A DNA stretch of 64,000 nt from DAOWHW01 sp964493265. Its GTDB lineage: Archaea > Nanobdellota > Nanobdellia > Pacearchaeales > UBA284. Positions 17,383-25,500 of this stretch are shown piece after piece. Numbering within the stretch: the first letter of the stretch is position 1; the number at the start of each line of letters is the position of its first letter. Both the position numbers and the translations under genes were made by a program. Below the pieces are notes generated by a model that was not told the origin of the DNA, ran no database searches, and saw only the letters and a program-made list of their open reading frames with translations. The DNA is taken from assembly GCA_964493265.1 (NCBI GenBank), contig CAZBLY010000001.1, positions 37,027 to 101,026 of the forward strand, read 5' to 3'.

Positions 17383-17421
17383 GGAATTACAATCAAGATT
17401 GCTTAAAGCTTTAGCAATTCC
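17383..17421. repeat. Nested inverted repeat in a 266-base intergenic gap
   Basis: GGAATT (17383) pairs with AATTCC (17416), and inside it ATTGCT (17398) pairs with AGCAAT (17413) around a central AAGCTT. The near-palindrome could be a regulator site for either divergent gene. Nothing else was seen in the gap 17242-17507. Confidence 0.35.
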
Positions 17422-17507
17422 AATTTATTAATTTTTTAGGATAATTATCTTTATTGCTATTTAAATCTATTATATAATTCATTATATATTATAATTTTCT
17501 AAACAAG

Positions 17508-18467
17508 ATGAAAAAAGTCAAAGATTTTTTATGGAAACCTGGCATGAATATAGAAGAATGTGTAGATAGATTTAGCAGTCTAGGATTTCAGGCAATTGAA
17601 TTAAATGCAGCATCTGAAGTGGTTCTAAAAATGAAAAAAGCTAAAGCAAAGATTTTTTTAACATTTACTTCAAACATGGTAACCACTGGATTAAGAGGAT
17701 TTTTTGCTCAACTAATCAAACTAAAAATAATAAATTTCATTGTCACAACATCTGGTTCAATTGAAGAAGATATAATAAAAGCTTTAGGAGAAAATTTTGA
17801 AATAACTAAATTTAATGCAGACGATGTGCATTTACATGAAAAAGGTGAAAATAGGATAGGCAACTTATTAATTAGAAATGAGAGTTATATGAAATTTGAA
17901 GACACCATATCAAACATCCTAGATAAAATATTTAAAAAAAGACAAAAAGAAAATAAAAATAAGAGAATTTCTGCTTCAGAACTTTTAAAAGAAATAGGTT
18001 TAATGATAGATGATGAAAATTCTATTCTTTATCAGGCAGCAAAAAATAATATATCTATTTTTTGTCCTGGAATTGCAGATAGTGCACTTGGGTTTCATCT
18101 ATTTATGTATCAACAAAAACATCCTGACTTTGTTGTTGACACATTATGGGATATGAAAAAAGCCACAACAGAATTAAGTTTTGATGAAAAAAAAGGTTTA
18201 ATTGCATTGGGTGGGAGTATTTCAAAACATTATGCTATTTTTTCAGCCTTATTAAGTGGCGGTCTTGATTACGCTGTCTATATGACTTCCTCTCATCAAA
18301 GTTCTGGAAGTTTTTCGGGTGCAACAACTCAAGAAGCAAAATCCTGGGGAAAAATAAAAGATGATGCAGAAGCCTCAACAGTAATCGGAGATGTAACAAT
18401 AACCTTTCCTTTAATGATGATTAATGTCCTTGAAAAATTAAAAAAACAAGGACTTCTCAAAATCTAA
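17508..18467 (+). CDS. dys: Deoxyhypusine synthase
   Basis: This NAD-dependent enzyme moves the aminobutyl group of spermidine to a lysine of aIF5A. The 319-residue protein shows LTFTSNMVTTGLRG and TTSGSIEEDI near the N terminus (NAD site), FCPGIADSALGFH in the middle, and LGGSISKHYAIF with the active-site lysine, followed by a SSGSFSGAT loop and KSWGKIKDDAE. It is followed after 25 bases by a PLP decarboxylase-fold gene that could feed the polyamine pathway, so the pair reads as a polyamine/hypusine unit. Confidence 0.94.
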   Translation: MKKVKDFLWKPGMNIEECVDRFSSLGFQAIELNAASEVVLKMKKAKAKIFLTFTSNMVTTGLRGFFAQLIKLKIINFIVTTSGSIEEDIIKALGENFEITKFNADDVHLHEKGENRIGNLLIRNESYMKFEDTISNILDKIFKKRQKENKNKRISASELLKEIGLMIDDENSILYQAAKNNISIFCPGIADSALGFHLFMYQQKHPDFVVDTLWDMKKATTELSFDEKKGLIALGGSISKHYAIFSALLSGGLDYAVYMTSSHQSSGSFSGATTQEAKSWGKIKDDAEASTVIGDVTITFPLMMINVLEKLKKQGLLKI

Positions 18468-18492
18468 AAAAATAAAAATAAAAAACCAAAAA

Positions 18493-19539
18493 ATGGAACC
18501 CAAATTCATTCTAAATAAAAAGAAAATTTTAGAACAATACAACAAATTAAAAGATTTGAATCTGATTGTTTCTTACAGCTACAAAACCAACCGAGAAGTG
18601 GGAAATGTTCTGCAGGATATAACAACCTGTTTTTTTTCTATTCATAATATTGAAGAAATAAATATGATTAAAGACAAGAAAAGGATCTGGTTTTTCTCTC
18701 AAGCCTGGAATGAAGAACAGATAAAAGAAATTCTAAAAAAAGGAGTAAGGGATTTTGTTATAGATGATGAAACAGATCTAAAAAAACTTTTAAATATTAT
18801 AAAAAAAGAAAATATAAAAATTAATCTTAGCTTAAGAATGAAATTCCAAGAGCATAGAATTGGTTCTGGAAAATATTTTGTTTATGGCCTTTCTTCTCTA
18901 AAAATCAACAAAATTATAAATAAAATAAAAGACAATCAATTAATCCATAATCTAGGAATTCACATCCATAGAAAAAGTCAAAATACTAATGAATGGAATA
19001 TGATAGATGAATTAAAAGATTCCCTGACAAAAGAGAGTCTTAAAAGAATTAATAGTATAAATTTAGGCGGCGGGCTTCCTGTAAAATATAAAACATATTC
19101 TGCAGAGATACTCCCCTATATTCTAAACAAACTTAAGGAAACACAACAGTTTTTACAAGAACATAATATAGAAACAATAATTGAGCCAGGAAGATTTATA
19201 GCAGCCCCAGCAATAAAACTTGAAACAGAAATTATTCAAATTAAAGAAGAAGATAATATAATCATAATAAATTGCTCTATTTATAATTCTGCTTTGGATA
19301 CAGTAATTACAGATATTAGAATGTTAATAGATCAAGAACTTCCAGAAGATTCAAAAGGCCATTTTTATTTGATTAAAGGAAATACGCCAACAAGGGATGA
19401 TATTTTCAGATATAAAGTAAGATTAAAGAATCCAAAAATAGGAGATAAAATAACATTTCTAAATGCCGGAGCTTATAATTATACAACAGATTTTTGTTCT
19501 CTCAAAAAATTAAAAACAATAATTGTTGAAGATTTTTGA
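18493..19539 (+). CDS. PLP-dependent fold-III decarboxylase (ornithine/DAP decarboxylase family)
   Basis: A 348-residue alanine racemase-fold enzyme. The PLP lysine is Lys31 in SYSYKTN, with LGIHIHRKSQ, NLGGGLP and IEPGRFIAAPA forming the phosphate and ring contacts. Beside deoxyhypusine synthase an ornithine or related polyamine decarboxylase is the natural guess; diaminopimelate decarboxylase is the alternative. The site where family members carry G-x-x-C and a downstream Asp near the C terminus reads GNTPTRDD, so the usual catalytic cysteine seems to be missing there; a cysteine in YTTDFCS lies further on. At 348 residues it is shorter than typical ODC or LysA (about 400). Confidence 0.75.
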   Translation: MEPKFILNKKKILEQYNKLKDLNLIVSYSYKTNREVGNVLQDITTCFFSIHNIEEINMIKDKKRIWFFSQAWNEEQIKEILKKGVRDFVIDDETDLKKLLNIIKKENIKINLSLRMKFQEHRIGSGKYFVYGLSSLKINKIINKIKDNQLIHNLGIHIHRKSQNTNEWNMIDELKDSLTKESLKRINSINLGGGLPVKYKTYSAEILPYILNKLKETQQFLQEHNIETIIEPGRFIAAPAIKLETEIIQIKEEDNIIIINCSIYNSALDTVITDIRMLIDQELPEDSKGHFYLIKGNTPTRDDIFRYKVRLKNPKIGDKITFLNAGAYNYTTDFCSLKKLKTIIVEDF

Positions 19540-19587
19540 TTGTTATTAGTTTGTTATAAAAATTCTATATTTTTAGTGTTACTTTTA

Positions 19588-19617
19588 CGTAGTCACAAGA
19601 AGAAACATTTATAAATA
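19588..19617 (+). promoter_or_regulatory. TATA promoter with CGTAGTCACAA element, leaderless start
   Basis: CGTAGTCACAA (19588-19598) and a TATA box TTTATAAATA (19608-19617) match the element at 442-472 over about 30 bases with few differences. The TATA centre is about 25 bases from the ATG at 19637, so the mRNA should start at or near the start codon. Confidence 0.65.
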
Positions 19618-19636
19618 TCTTAATCTTTAATATTTT

Positions 19637-20302
19637 ATGAAAGAAGAGGATGCAATTGAAAAAGGCATTGATATTGAAGCTCTAAAGGCAGAACAGAAAA
19701 AGCTAGCTAAAGCCGTCTCACTCAAAGATGTATTTAATTTTGAAAATGCAACAAGATTCTGTGCAATACATACAATGGCACTTCAAGAAACAAAAGAAAT
19801 CATAGCTTCTGCTGTTGTTGTGGATGAAAATCTTGAACTTATTGAGGAAAAATATATAATCAGACCAATCAAATTTCCTTATATTCCTGGCTATAGAGCT
19901 TATAGAGAACTTCCTATTATGAATGTTGTTTATAATAAATTAGAAGAAAGACCAGATGTTATTTTTATTGAAGCCCATGGAATTGCCCATCCAAGAGGTT
20001 TAGGATTAACAAGCCATTTTGGTATCAGTATAGATAAACCAACAATTGGGGTGGCTAAAAAAATTTTGATAGGCCAAGAAAAAGATGATGAGATTATAAT
20101 TGATAAAAAAGTTGTTGCTAAATCAATTATTACAAAACAAGGAGCTAAACCAATCTACATTTCAATAGGACATATGATAAGCTTAAAGACAGCTATAGAA
20201 GTAACAAAAAGATGTATTAAAGAGCCTCATAAATTCCCAGAACCTATTGTCATGGCTAGAAAAATTGCTGAGAAAGTAAAACAAGAGTTGGGTAAGAAAT
20301 AA
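19637..20302 (+). CDS. nfi: Endonuclease V family protein with altered metal site
   Basis: Endonuclease V cuts near deaminated bases such as inosine. Family hallmarks are YIPGYRAYRELP (82-93), AHGIAHPRGLGLTSHFG (113-129) and SIGHMISL. With a steady two-residue offset from Thermotoga EndoV, Glu89 is kept as Glu91, His125 as His127 and Lys139 as Lys141, but metal ligand Asp43 aligns with His45 (in CAIHTM) and Asp110 with Glu112 (in FIEAHG). Two of three metal ligands are thus replaced. The protein may be weakly active, use other metals, or only bind nucleic acid. The alignment is by eye. Confidence 0.82.
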   Translation: MKEEDAIEKGIDIEALKAEQKKLAKAVSLKDVFNFENATRFCAIHTMALQETKEIIASAVVVDENLELIEEKYIIRPIKFPYIPGYRAYRELPIMNVVYNKLEERPDVIFIEAHGIAHPRGLGLTSHFGISIDKPTIGVAKKILIGQEKDDEIIIDKKVVAKSIITKQGAKPIYISIGHMISLKTAIEVTKRCIKEPHKFPEPIVMARKIAEKVKQELGKK

Positions 20303-20336
20303 TTTTATATTTTATTTCTTATATTATATTTCTAAA

Positions 20337-20441
20337 AAAATAAAGAAGTTTTGTACGGGGATGGTGTCCGAAGTTCAATAAGCCGACTGCACATCCGAAG
20401 ATGCCGTTGTACTCAAAAAATTCTTCCACCTCCTCGAACAT
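20337..20441 (-). ncRNA. Candidate structured small RNA (or 40-codon leaderless ORF)
   Basis: This intergenic block is much richer in G+C than the flanks. Read on the minus strand it folds into a long imperfect hairpin: GUAC (20412-20409) pairs with GUAC (20356-20353), and inside it GGAUGUG pairs with CACCAUCC with one bulge. It ends in a T-rich run typical of archaeal termination. A TATA box lies about 23 bases before its start. The same strand also has an ATG-initiated 40-codon ORF whose C/G-ending codons are unlike local genes, so RNA is favoured over protein. No H/ACA or C/D boxes were clear. Confidence 0.45.
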
Positions 20442-20457
20442 AAAGTAGAGGTTTTTA

Positions 20458-20472
20458 GTATATTTAAAGGTT
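20458..20472 (-). promoter_or_regulatory. TATA box for the structured RNA candidate
   Basis: The minus strand reads AACCTTTAAATATAC here, a good BRE plus TATA box. It points into the GC-rich structured block, not into a long gene, and supports independent transcription of that block. Confidence 0.5.
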
Positions 20473-20571
20473 GCGGTAATACTAAAAAAAGACCAAAAAT
20501 ATTAAATTCATATTGATTTATATTATCAAAATAAAAATACTAAAATTAGAAAAAACCGGCATTTTTTTAAA

Positions 20572-21690
20572 TTATTTTAAGTTATTTTCAATATATTCAA
20601 TAAGTTTTCTTCCAGCCACCTTAACACTAGCAGAACCAGCTCTAACATAGAATTCTTCTTCTTTTTCATTTTTTAAGAAAACAGGTTTTTTACTTTTATA
20701 ACAATCAACTTTCAGTATATTTTTATTTTCAAGAGGAACAAGTTCAAAATTAAGATAAGGAAGATACTCTTTACCTATTTTTTCTTTAATTAAATTAGCA
20801 AAATGCAGATTAAATTTATCATTAGTCTGAAAATTATCTTTTTCTATGCCTAAAATTTTACCAGCATCAGAAACCCCAATTAACAATACTCCCCCTTCTG
20901 AATTTAAGAAAGCTGTAATTGTTTTAAGAGCAGAATTTTCAATATTTTTATCAGCATTATTTGTATAAAGATTGGTTCTTAAAGTTGATTTAAATTCAAG
21001 TTTTTCATATTCCCCACCTTTTATTAGATCTATAATTTTTTCAGGAGAATCTGTCTGTATTACAAAAAGATTTGGATTTTTACTTTTAAATTTCCACACC
21101 AATTTCTTAAGTATTTTTATTTTATGCCCTTTCATGTAAATATATCCTAAAATTGCGGCTATAAAAGCCCCCGCTGCAACAAAAGATAAATTTTTAAGGG
21201 CGATGCCATAATCTAAAGCAAATAATTCATAACCTAAAAATAATTTTAAATAATATTTTAACATTTCTATGACAACACCTACAGCAAGAGGGAAAGTAAA
21301 GGAAAAAAGAGTAATCAAAAAATAATCTTTTTTTAATTTAGAATTAGAATATAATACTAACATAATTATAAATCCAATAAAACATATTGCAATTCCAAAA
21401 AATACTTGAATTACAACCCCTCTTATTTCTCCAAGAAAAAAAGATACCAAGACAAAGATTAAAAAAACAAATTCAAATTCACTTGGAATAACAATTTTAT
21501 ATTTTTTCCTTAATAAATATGGAAGAAAGACCAACAATAATAAAACAAGATTTGCAAACATCAAATGCCAAAAATGATTGTATGCAGCATAAATAATAGA
21601 TAAAAAAAGAAATAATTTTAACATAAAAGAAAGAGAACTTTGAATTCTTTTATAATTCCCTTTTATAAAATTCTTAGTATCCTTAGCCAT
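20572..21690 (-). CDS. Multi-pass membrane protein with C-terminal AlbA_2 (Schlafen-type) domain
   Basis: The N-terminal half (about residues 15-195) contains five to six hydrophobic spans. After it a soluble C-terminal domain (about 230-372) starts GEYEKLEFKSTL and continues with AFLNSEGGVLLIGVSDAGKI, EFYVRAGSASVKV and an end helix. This is the AlbA_2 putative nucleic-acid-binding domain, which usually stands alone or joins helicase or HTH parts. Fusion to membrane helices suggests a membrane-tethered regulator or defence factor, but no activity can be read off. It is monocistronic, upstream of a tRNA-Gly gene. Confidence 0.75.
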   Translation of the reverse strand: MAKDTKNFIKGNYKRIQSSLSFMLKLFLFLSIIYAAYNHFWHLMFANLVLLLLVFLPYLLRKKYKIVIPSEFEFVFLIFVLVSFFLGEIRGVVIQVFFGIAICFIGFIIMLVLYSNSKLKKDYFLITLFSFTFPLAVGVVIEMLKYYLKLFLGYELFALDYGIALKNLSFVAAGAFIAAILGYIYMKGHKIKILKKLVWKFKSKNPNLFVIQTDSPEKIIDLIKGGEYEKLEFKSTLRTNLYTNNADKNIENSALKTITAFLNSEGGVLLIGVSDAGKILGIEKDNFQTNDKFNLHFANLIKEKIGKEYLPYLNFELVPLENKNILKVDCYKSKKPVFLKNEKEEEFYVRAGSASVKVAGRKLIEYIENNLK

Positions 21691-21761
21691 GATAGATTAA
21701 AATGTTTATAGTTTATATGTTTTTTTGTGATTTTATGAAATATAATAAATAGTGATAAATA

Positions 21762-21832
21762 TGCGCCGGGCGGGAATTGAACCCGCATTGTAACGTTGGC
21801 AACGTCACGTTCTACCATTAAACCACCAGCGC
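21762..21832 (-). tRNA. tRNA-Gly (anticodon GCC)
   Basis: On the minus strand the sequence folds as a cloverleaf: acceptor GCGCUGG with CCGGCGC, D arm GTTTAATGGTAGAAC, anticodon loop TTGCCAA giving GCC, and T arm GCGGG-TTCAATT-CCCGC. The discriminator is A. CCA is not encoded and there is no intron. Confidence 0.95.
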
Positions 21833-21880
21833 TTACAAAAAATAAGAAAGAGTAATATTTAAAATTTGCTCATTTTATTA

Positions 21881-22330
21881 TTAATCAAAAAATTTACTTT
21901 TTCTTTCCGGAGTTTTGATAAAGAAATTATTTTTAAAAATACCCATTAAATTATTATTTTCATAAGGATCATCAGCTTGATAAGGCATAAGAATATTTCT
22001 ATCTGCTTGTCTTAATAAAATATAATCTTTTTTGAATTCTAAAGCAACAAGAGGAATAATATTTGAATTCATCCCTTCAATAATCTCTCCAGTATCAATA
22101 CAAGGAATATGCCCATAGGTTTTTTTAATAACATCTGATAATTTTTTTCCTTCTTTTGGTATAGGTAAAAAGAAATAACACCCATCTACTTGACAAGTTT
22201 CAACTGGCCCCCTTTTTTCAAAATCATTTATATTCATTTTACTTAAAAAATTATTTATCCTATATAAAGTCCAATTATTTGATTCTATAATTTTTATTAA
22301 TTCAGGACTAAAAAGAAGAGTTTTACTCAT
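21881..22330 (-). CDS. Hypothetical protein after the thermosome gene
   Basis: The start is placed at the ATG at 22330 (MSKTLLFSPEL), one base beyond the thermosome stop; a longer reading frame begins inside that gene but is less likely. The 149-residue product is soluble, with CQVDGCYFFLPIP, a GHIPCIDTGEIIEG segment and a C-terminal QADRNILMPYQADDPYENN stretch. No family is recognised. The tight coupling suggests co-transcription with the thermosome. Confidence 0.6.
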   Translation of the reverse strand: MSKTLLFSPELIKIIESNNWTLYRINNFLSKMNINDFEKRGPVETCQVDGCYFFLPIPKEGKKLSDVIKKTYGHIPCIDTGEIIEGMNSNIIPLVALEFKKDYILLRQADRNILMPYQADDPYENNNLMGIFKNNFFIKTPERKSKFFD

Positions 22331-22331
22331 T

Positions 22332-23981
22332 TTAATAACCTTGAGGCATTTGAGGTAACTGACTTTGGCCAGATGCAGATGATTTGTTTGAGGCAATAAC
22401 ATCATCTATTCTCAATATCATCATTGCAACTTCACTAGCTGATTTGATTGCTTGATTCTTAATTTCAAGTGGCTCAATAATCCCTTTTTTTAATGTATCA
22501 CATATCAAACCACCAGCTGAGCTTACTACGCTTGTATCCAACCCAGTTGTTGTTTCATTTTGATCGTGTCTTGCTTTAAGTTCTGTAATTACATCAATTG
22601 GATCTAATCCGGCATTTTCAGCAAGTGTACGGGGAATAACTTCTAGAGAATTTGCAAAAGCATTAACAGCTAATTGTTCTCTTCCTTTAATGGTTTGAGC
22701 AAATGCTTTAAGTCTTCTTTGGAGCTCTATTTCAAAAGCACCACCACCTGAAACAATAAAACCTTTTTCAAGTGCAACAGAAACATCCCCAATACCATCT
22801 TTTATAGCTCTTTCAAGTTCATCTATAACATGCTCTGTCCCGCCACGAATTAGAATTGTAATTGCTTTAGGATTTTTACATCCAATAACATAAATCATTC
22901 CTTCCTCTTGATATTTAATTTCCTTGACAGTTTCAGCATAACCAAGCTGGTCTGTTGTAAGTTCATTAATATTACTAACTATTTTTCCTCCAGTTGCTTT
23001 AGCAAGAAGCTCCATATCACTCTTCTTAATTCTTCGGGCAGCAAAAATTCCCTCTTTTGTTAAATAATATTGAGCCACATCATCAATTCCTTTCTGACAT
23101 AAAATAACATTAGCATTAACTTCTTTAATCTTATTGACCATGTCTTTTAGAATTCTTTCTTCTTGATCAATAAAAGATTGTAATTGATCGGGATTTGTAA
23201 TTTGAATTTTTGTGTCTGTTTCAGGAGTTTTAAGCTCAAGGGCGGTATCAATCAAGGCGATTTTTGCGTCCTTAATATGGGAAGGCATATCTCCACTAAC
23301 ACGTTCTTTGTCTAAAACAATCCCCTTAATAAGTTCAGTATCTTCTATTCCCTCTCCTTTTTTCTTTTCAAGTTTTATATTTGTTTTATCAATTATAATT
23401 TTACTGCTATCATCTTTGTTATTTTGTTCCATAACTTGAAGAATAGCATCAACTGCAACTTCAGATAATTTTTCTTTTGCTGCCTCTGCTCCTTTGCCAG
23501 TCATAGCAGTAATAACAATCTGTTTTAGAAGATCTTTTTGTTCTTGATTAATTTTATATGCTAAATCTTTAGAAATTTTATAAGCTTGCTCCGCCCCTAA
23601 ACGATAGCCTCTAACTATAACAGTGGGATGAATCCTATCTTCAAGCAACTTTTCAGCATTTTCAAGAAGCTTGCCAGCAAAAATTACAGCTGTTGTAGTT
23701 CCATCACCAACTTCATCTTCTTGAGTTTTAGCTATTTCAACCATCATCTTTGCAGCAGGGTGTTCAATTTCCATTTCATCAAGAATTGTGACCCCATCAT
23801 TTGTAACAGTAATATCCCCAATAGAATCAACTAACATCTTATCCATGCCTTTAGGCCCCAATGTAGTTTTAATAGTATCAGCCACAAGTTTAGCTGCTAG
23901 AATATTATTTCTTTGTGCATCTTTTCCTATCATTCTCTGGATATTTTCAGGCAATATGTAAATTGGTTGTTTTTCAGTCAT
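22332..23981 (-). CDS. thsA: Thermosome subunit (group II chaperonin)
   Basis: A 549-residue ATP-driven protein-folding chaperonin. Motifs include TTLGPKGMDKMLVD, VTNDGVTIL and VGDGTTTAVI in the ATP site (about residues 40-95), and the C-terminal VSGGGAFEIEL with the catalytic-site Asp region. The C terminus is short and Gln/Gly/Pro bearing (SGQSQLPQMPQGY) rather than the usual Gly-Met repeat. It is the only chaperonin gene in the window, and group II particles can be homo-oligomeric. Confidence 0.97.
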   Translation of the reverse strand: MTEKQPIYILPENIQRMIGKDAQRNNILAAKLVADTIKTTLGPKGMDKMLVDSIGDITVTNDGVTILDEMEIEHPAAKMMVEIAKTQEDEVGDGTTTAVIFAGKLLENAEKLLEDRIHPTVIVRGYRLGAEQAYKISKDLAYKINQEQKDLLKQIVITAMTGKGAEAAKEKLSEVAVDAILQVMEQNNKDDSSKIIIDKTNIKLEKKKGEGIEDTELIKGIVLDKERVSGDMPSHIKDAKIALIDTALELKTPETDTKIQITNPDQLQSFIDQEERILKDMVNKIKEVNANVILCQKGIDDVAQYYLTKEGIFAARRIKKSDMELLAKATGGKIVSNINELTTDQLGYAETVKEIKYQEEGMIYVIGCKNPKAITILIRGGTEHVIDELERAIKDGIGDVSVALEKGFIVSGGGAFEIELQRRLKAFAQTIKGREQLAVNAFANSLEVIPRTLAENAGLDPIDVITELKARHDQNETTTGLDTSVVSSAGGLICDTLKKGIIEPLEIKNQAIKSASEVAMMILRIDDVIASNKSSASGQSQLPQMPQGY

Positions 23982-24187
23982 TTTAAATTTTCAGTCATTT
24001 TTACAGAAAATTCTATTAATTTCCCTTAACCTATATTATCTTTGATTAGGATATTTAAAAAGTTTTCTCTTATTTTTACATTTTATCAAATACAATATAT
24101 GGGCCATTAAATTAGCACCAAATCACGAAAAAGTATTTAAAACAAATGAAACTCAAAAATTTATAATAAAGAGGTCATTAAGGAAAA

Positions 24188-24469
24188 ATGCCAAGAAAAA
24201 ATTCAAACACAGTTAATGGAATAAAGGGATTTTCAGAAAGATTTGTATTACAAGACACAGATACACTAAAAGAAACCCGGCTTAAAGAACTAAAAACCAA
24301 AGAAACAGGATGGGTAAAAGAAGGTAAATGTGAAGAGTGTGGTGGTTTTGACATTCTTTCCAGATATGGAGATGCTTTTTTATGCAGTGAATGTCTAAGA
24401 TTAATTAATTCAAAAAACAAAAGAAGCAAAAAAATTAAAGCAAAAACAAAGATAAAAAGAAGAAATTAA
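24188..24469 (+). CDS. Small zinc-ribbon protein with basic tail
   Basis: A 93-residue protein with two knuckles, GKCEECGGFD and LCSECLR, that should bind one zinc ion, followed by a strongly basic C-terminal tail (KNKRSKKIKAKTKIKRRN). The layout fits a nucleic-acid or ribosome-associated protein, but I do not recognise the family. It is divergently transcribed from the thermosome gene, sharing a 206-base promoter region that shows TATA-like sequences for both directions. Confidence 0.65.
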   Translation: MPRKNSNTVNGIKGFSERFVLQDTDTLKETRLKELKTKETGWVKEGKCEECGGFDILSRYGDAFLCSECLRLINSKNKRSKKIKAKTKIKRRN

Positions 24470-24493
24470 AAATATTCCATAAATTAGATTTTT

Positions 24494-24865
24494 TCAGTCT
24501 TTTTTGTGCAATTTATTATATATAAAAGTTGCCAATCCTTCTATGTGGCTAATTTTATTCTTCAAAAGAATTATCCTTAATCTATTATTAATTCTTACAC
24601 CTTTTTTAACAAGTTCTTTTTTTAGTGAGTGATAAAGATGTTTTCCTTTTTTATCAAAATCAGTTAAAATAATACACTCTTTTGTTTTAATTTTTTCTAC
24701 AGTAACATAAAAAGGTCTTCCATGTAAAATAATTATATTCTTACTTTTAAAACCAAGTTTCTCAAGAGCTTTTTTATCTTTGCAACCTTCAACAACAATC
24801 AAAGCATCAGAATTTTTTGCTTTATCTATTTCAATTAAAAGGCTAAAATAAAATTTAGATTTCAT
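24494..24865 (-). CDS. Small TOPRIM-domain protein
   Basis: The start is put at the ATG at 24865; a longer frame would run into the upstream tRNA gene. The 123-residue protein consists of one TOPRIM fold: ALIVVEGCKDKKALEKLG carries the first conserved Glu, and CIILTDFDKKGKHLY holds the DxD-type metal motif. Related small archaeal TOPRIM proteins resemble primase or RNase M5 domains. Whether it acts on DNA or RNA cannot be told. It lies just downstream of tRNA-Lys. Confidence 0.78.
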   Translation of the reverse strand: MKSKFYFSLLIEIDKAKNSDALIVVEGCKDKKALEKLGFKSKNIIILHGRPFYVTVEKIKTKECIILTDFDKKGKHLYHSLKKELVKKGVRINNRLRIILLKNKISHIEGLATFIYNKLHKKD

Positions 24866-24881
24866 TCTTAATATAAAATTA

Positions 24882-25003
24882 TGGGTCCGACGGGGCTCGA
24901 ACCCGCGACACCCTGGTTTCTCTTTTTGACTGCAGGATTCATAAAAACCCACAGACGGTTTTTATTAAGAGCCAGGTGCTCTAACCAACTGAGCTACGGA
25001 CCC
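24882..25003 (-). tRNA. tRNA-Lys (anticodon CUU) with intron
   Basis: The minus strand folds as tRNA with acceptor GGGUCCG/CGGACCC, D arm from GCTCAGTTGG, anticodon stem CCUGG/CCAGG and T loop TTCGAGC. The anticodon loop begins CUCUUA, giving CUU. A 48-base insert splits the loop after position 37. Exons are 25003-24966 and 24917-24883; the discriminator base is A. Confidence 0.94.
24918..24965 (-). other. tRNA-Lys intron (48 bases)
   Basis: The insert lies at the canonical position between bases 37 and 38. Its 5' half forms a perfect hairpin, AUAAAAACC paired with GGUUUUUAU. A splicing endonuclease of archaeal type is expected to remove it through a bulge-helix-bulge structure. Confidence 0.85.
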
Positions 25004-25070
25004 AACATTAAATGAAAAGATAAATTTGTTTATAAATTTTTATAATTTTATAGAAATATTAAGAACACTA

Positions 25071-25379
25071 TTAAGCGTTCTTTCTCCATGTGTGTTTGCA
25101 CTTAACACATCTAAAAAATTGGGTCTCAGCTTCATCTCCTGATCTCATTTGAGCAGAAAAATAATATGCTTTATCATTACCACATTTAGGACAAACCTCA
25201 TTGACTGTTGGCCAGACATTTGAATCCTTTTCATTAAGAACATCCAGTTTTGTTTCTTTGTTAATTTTTTCAGAAACAATAAGTTTTACTTTTTCCTTAG
25301 AACGATAACCACATTTAGGACAAGAAAATTTCGTTTTCTTCTGCACTAAAATAGCTCCACACTTTGGACAAAACTTCAT
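25071..25379 (-). CDS. tfs: Transcription factor S (TFS, RpoM-like)
   Basis: A 102-residue protein with two zinc ribbons. The N-terminal one is FCPKCGA with SCPKCGY; the C-terminal one is VCPKCGN with FRCVKCKHTW. Between the last two pairs sits QMRSGDEAETQFF, containing the acidic D-E pair that enters the polymerase secondary channel and stimulates cleavage of backtracked RNA. Length and order match archaeal TFS. Confidence 0.95.
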   Translation of the reverse strand: MKFCPKCGAILVQKKTKFSCPKCGYRSKEKVKLIVSEKINKETKLDVLNEKDSNVWPTVNEVCPKCGNDKAYYFSAQMRSGDEAETQFFRCVKCKHTWRKNA

Positions 25380-25500
25380 TTTTATCCTCTTTTGTCAGCT
25401 TCTAGGTTTAAAAACTTTGCGTTTATAAGTTAGAACTTTATAGGAAGAAAAAAACCATGAAAAAAACCATAAAAAAAATCATGAAAAAATCACAAAAAAA

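Noticed and set aside
20337..20441. 40-codon ORF on the minus strand as a protein gene
   Set aside because: Third codon positions are C/G rich, unlike every gene nearby, and the same bases form long stems; kept as an RNA candidate instead.
22331..22405. Longer start for the gene after the thermosome, inside the thermosome gene
   Set aside because: An ATG one base beyond the thermosome stop is far more economical and the extension has no recognisable pattern.
25457..25500. A-rich repeated ATGAAAAAA units as a CRISPR-like or tandem repeat
   Set aside because: Units are short, irregular and low complexity, without spacers.
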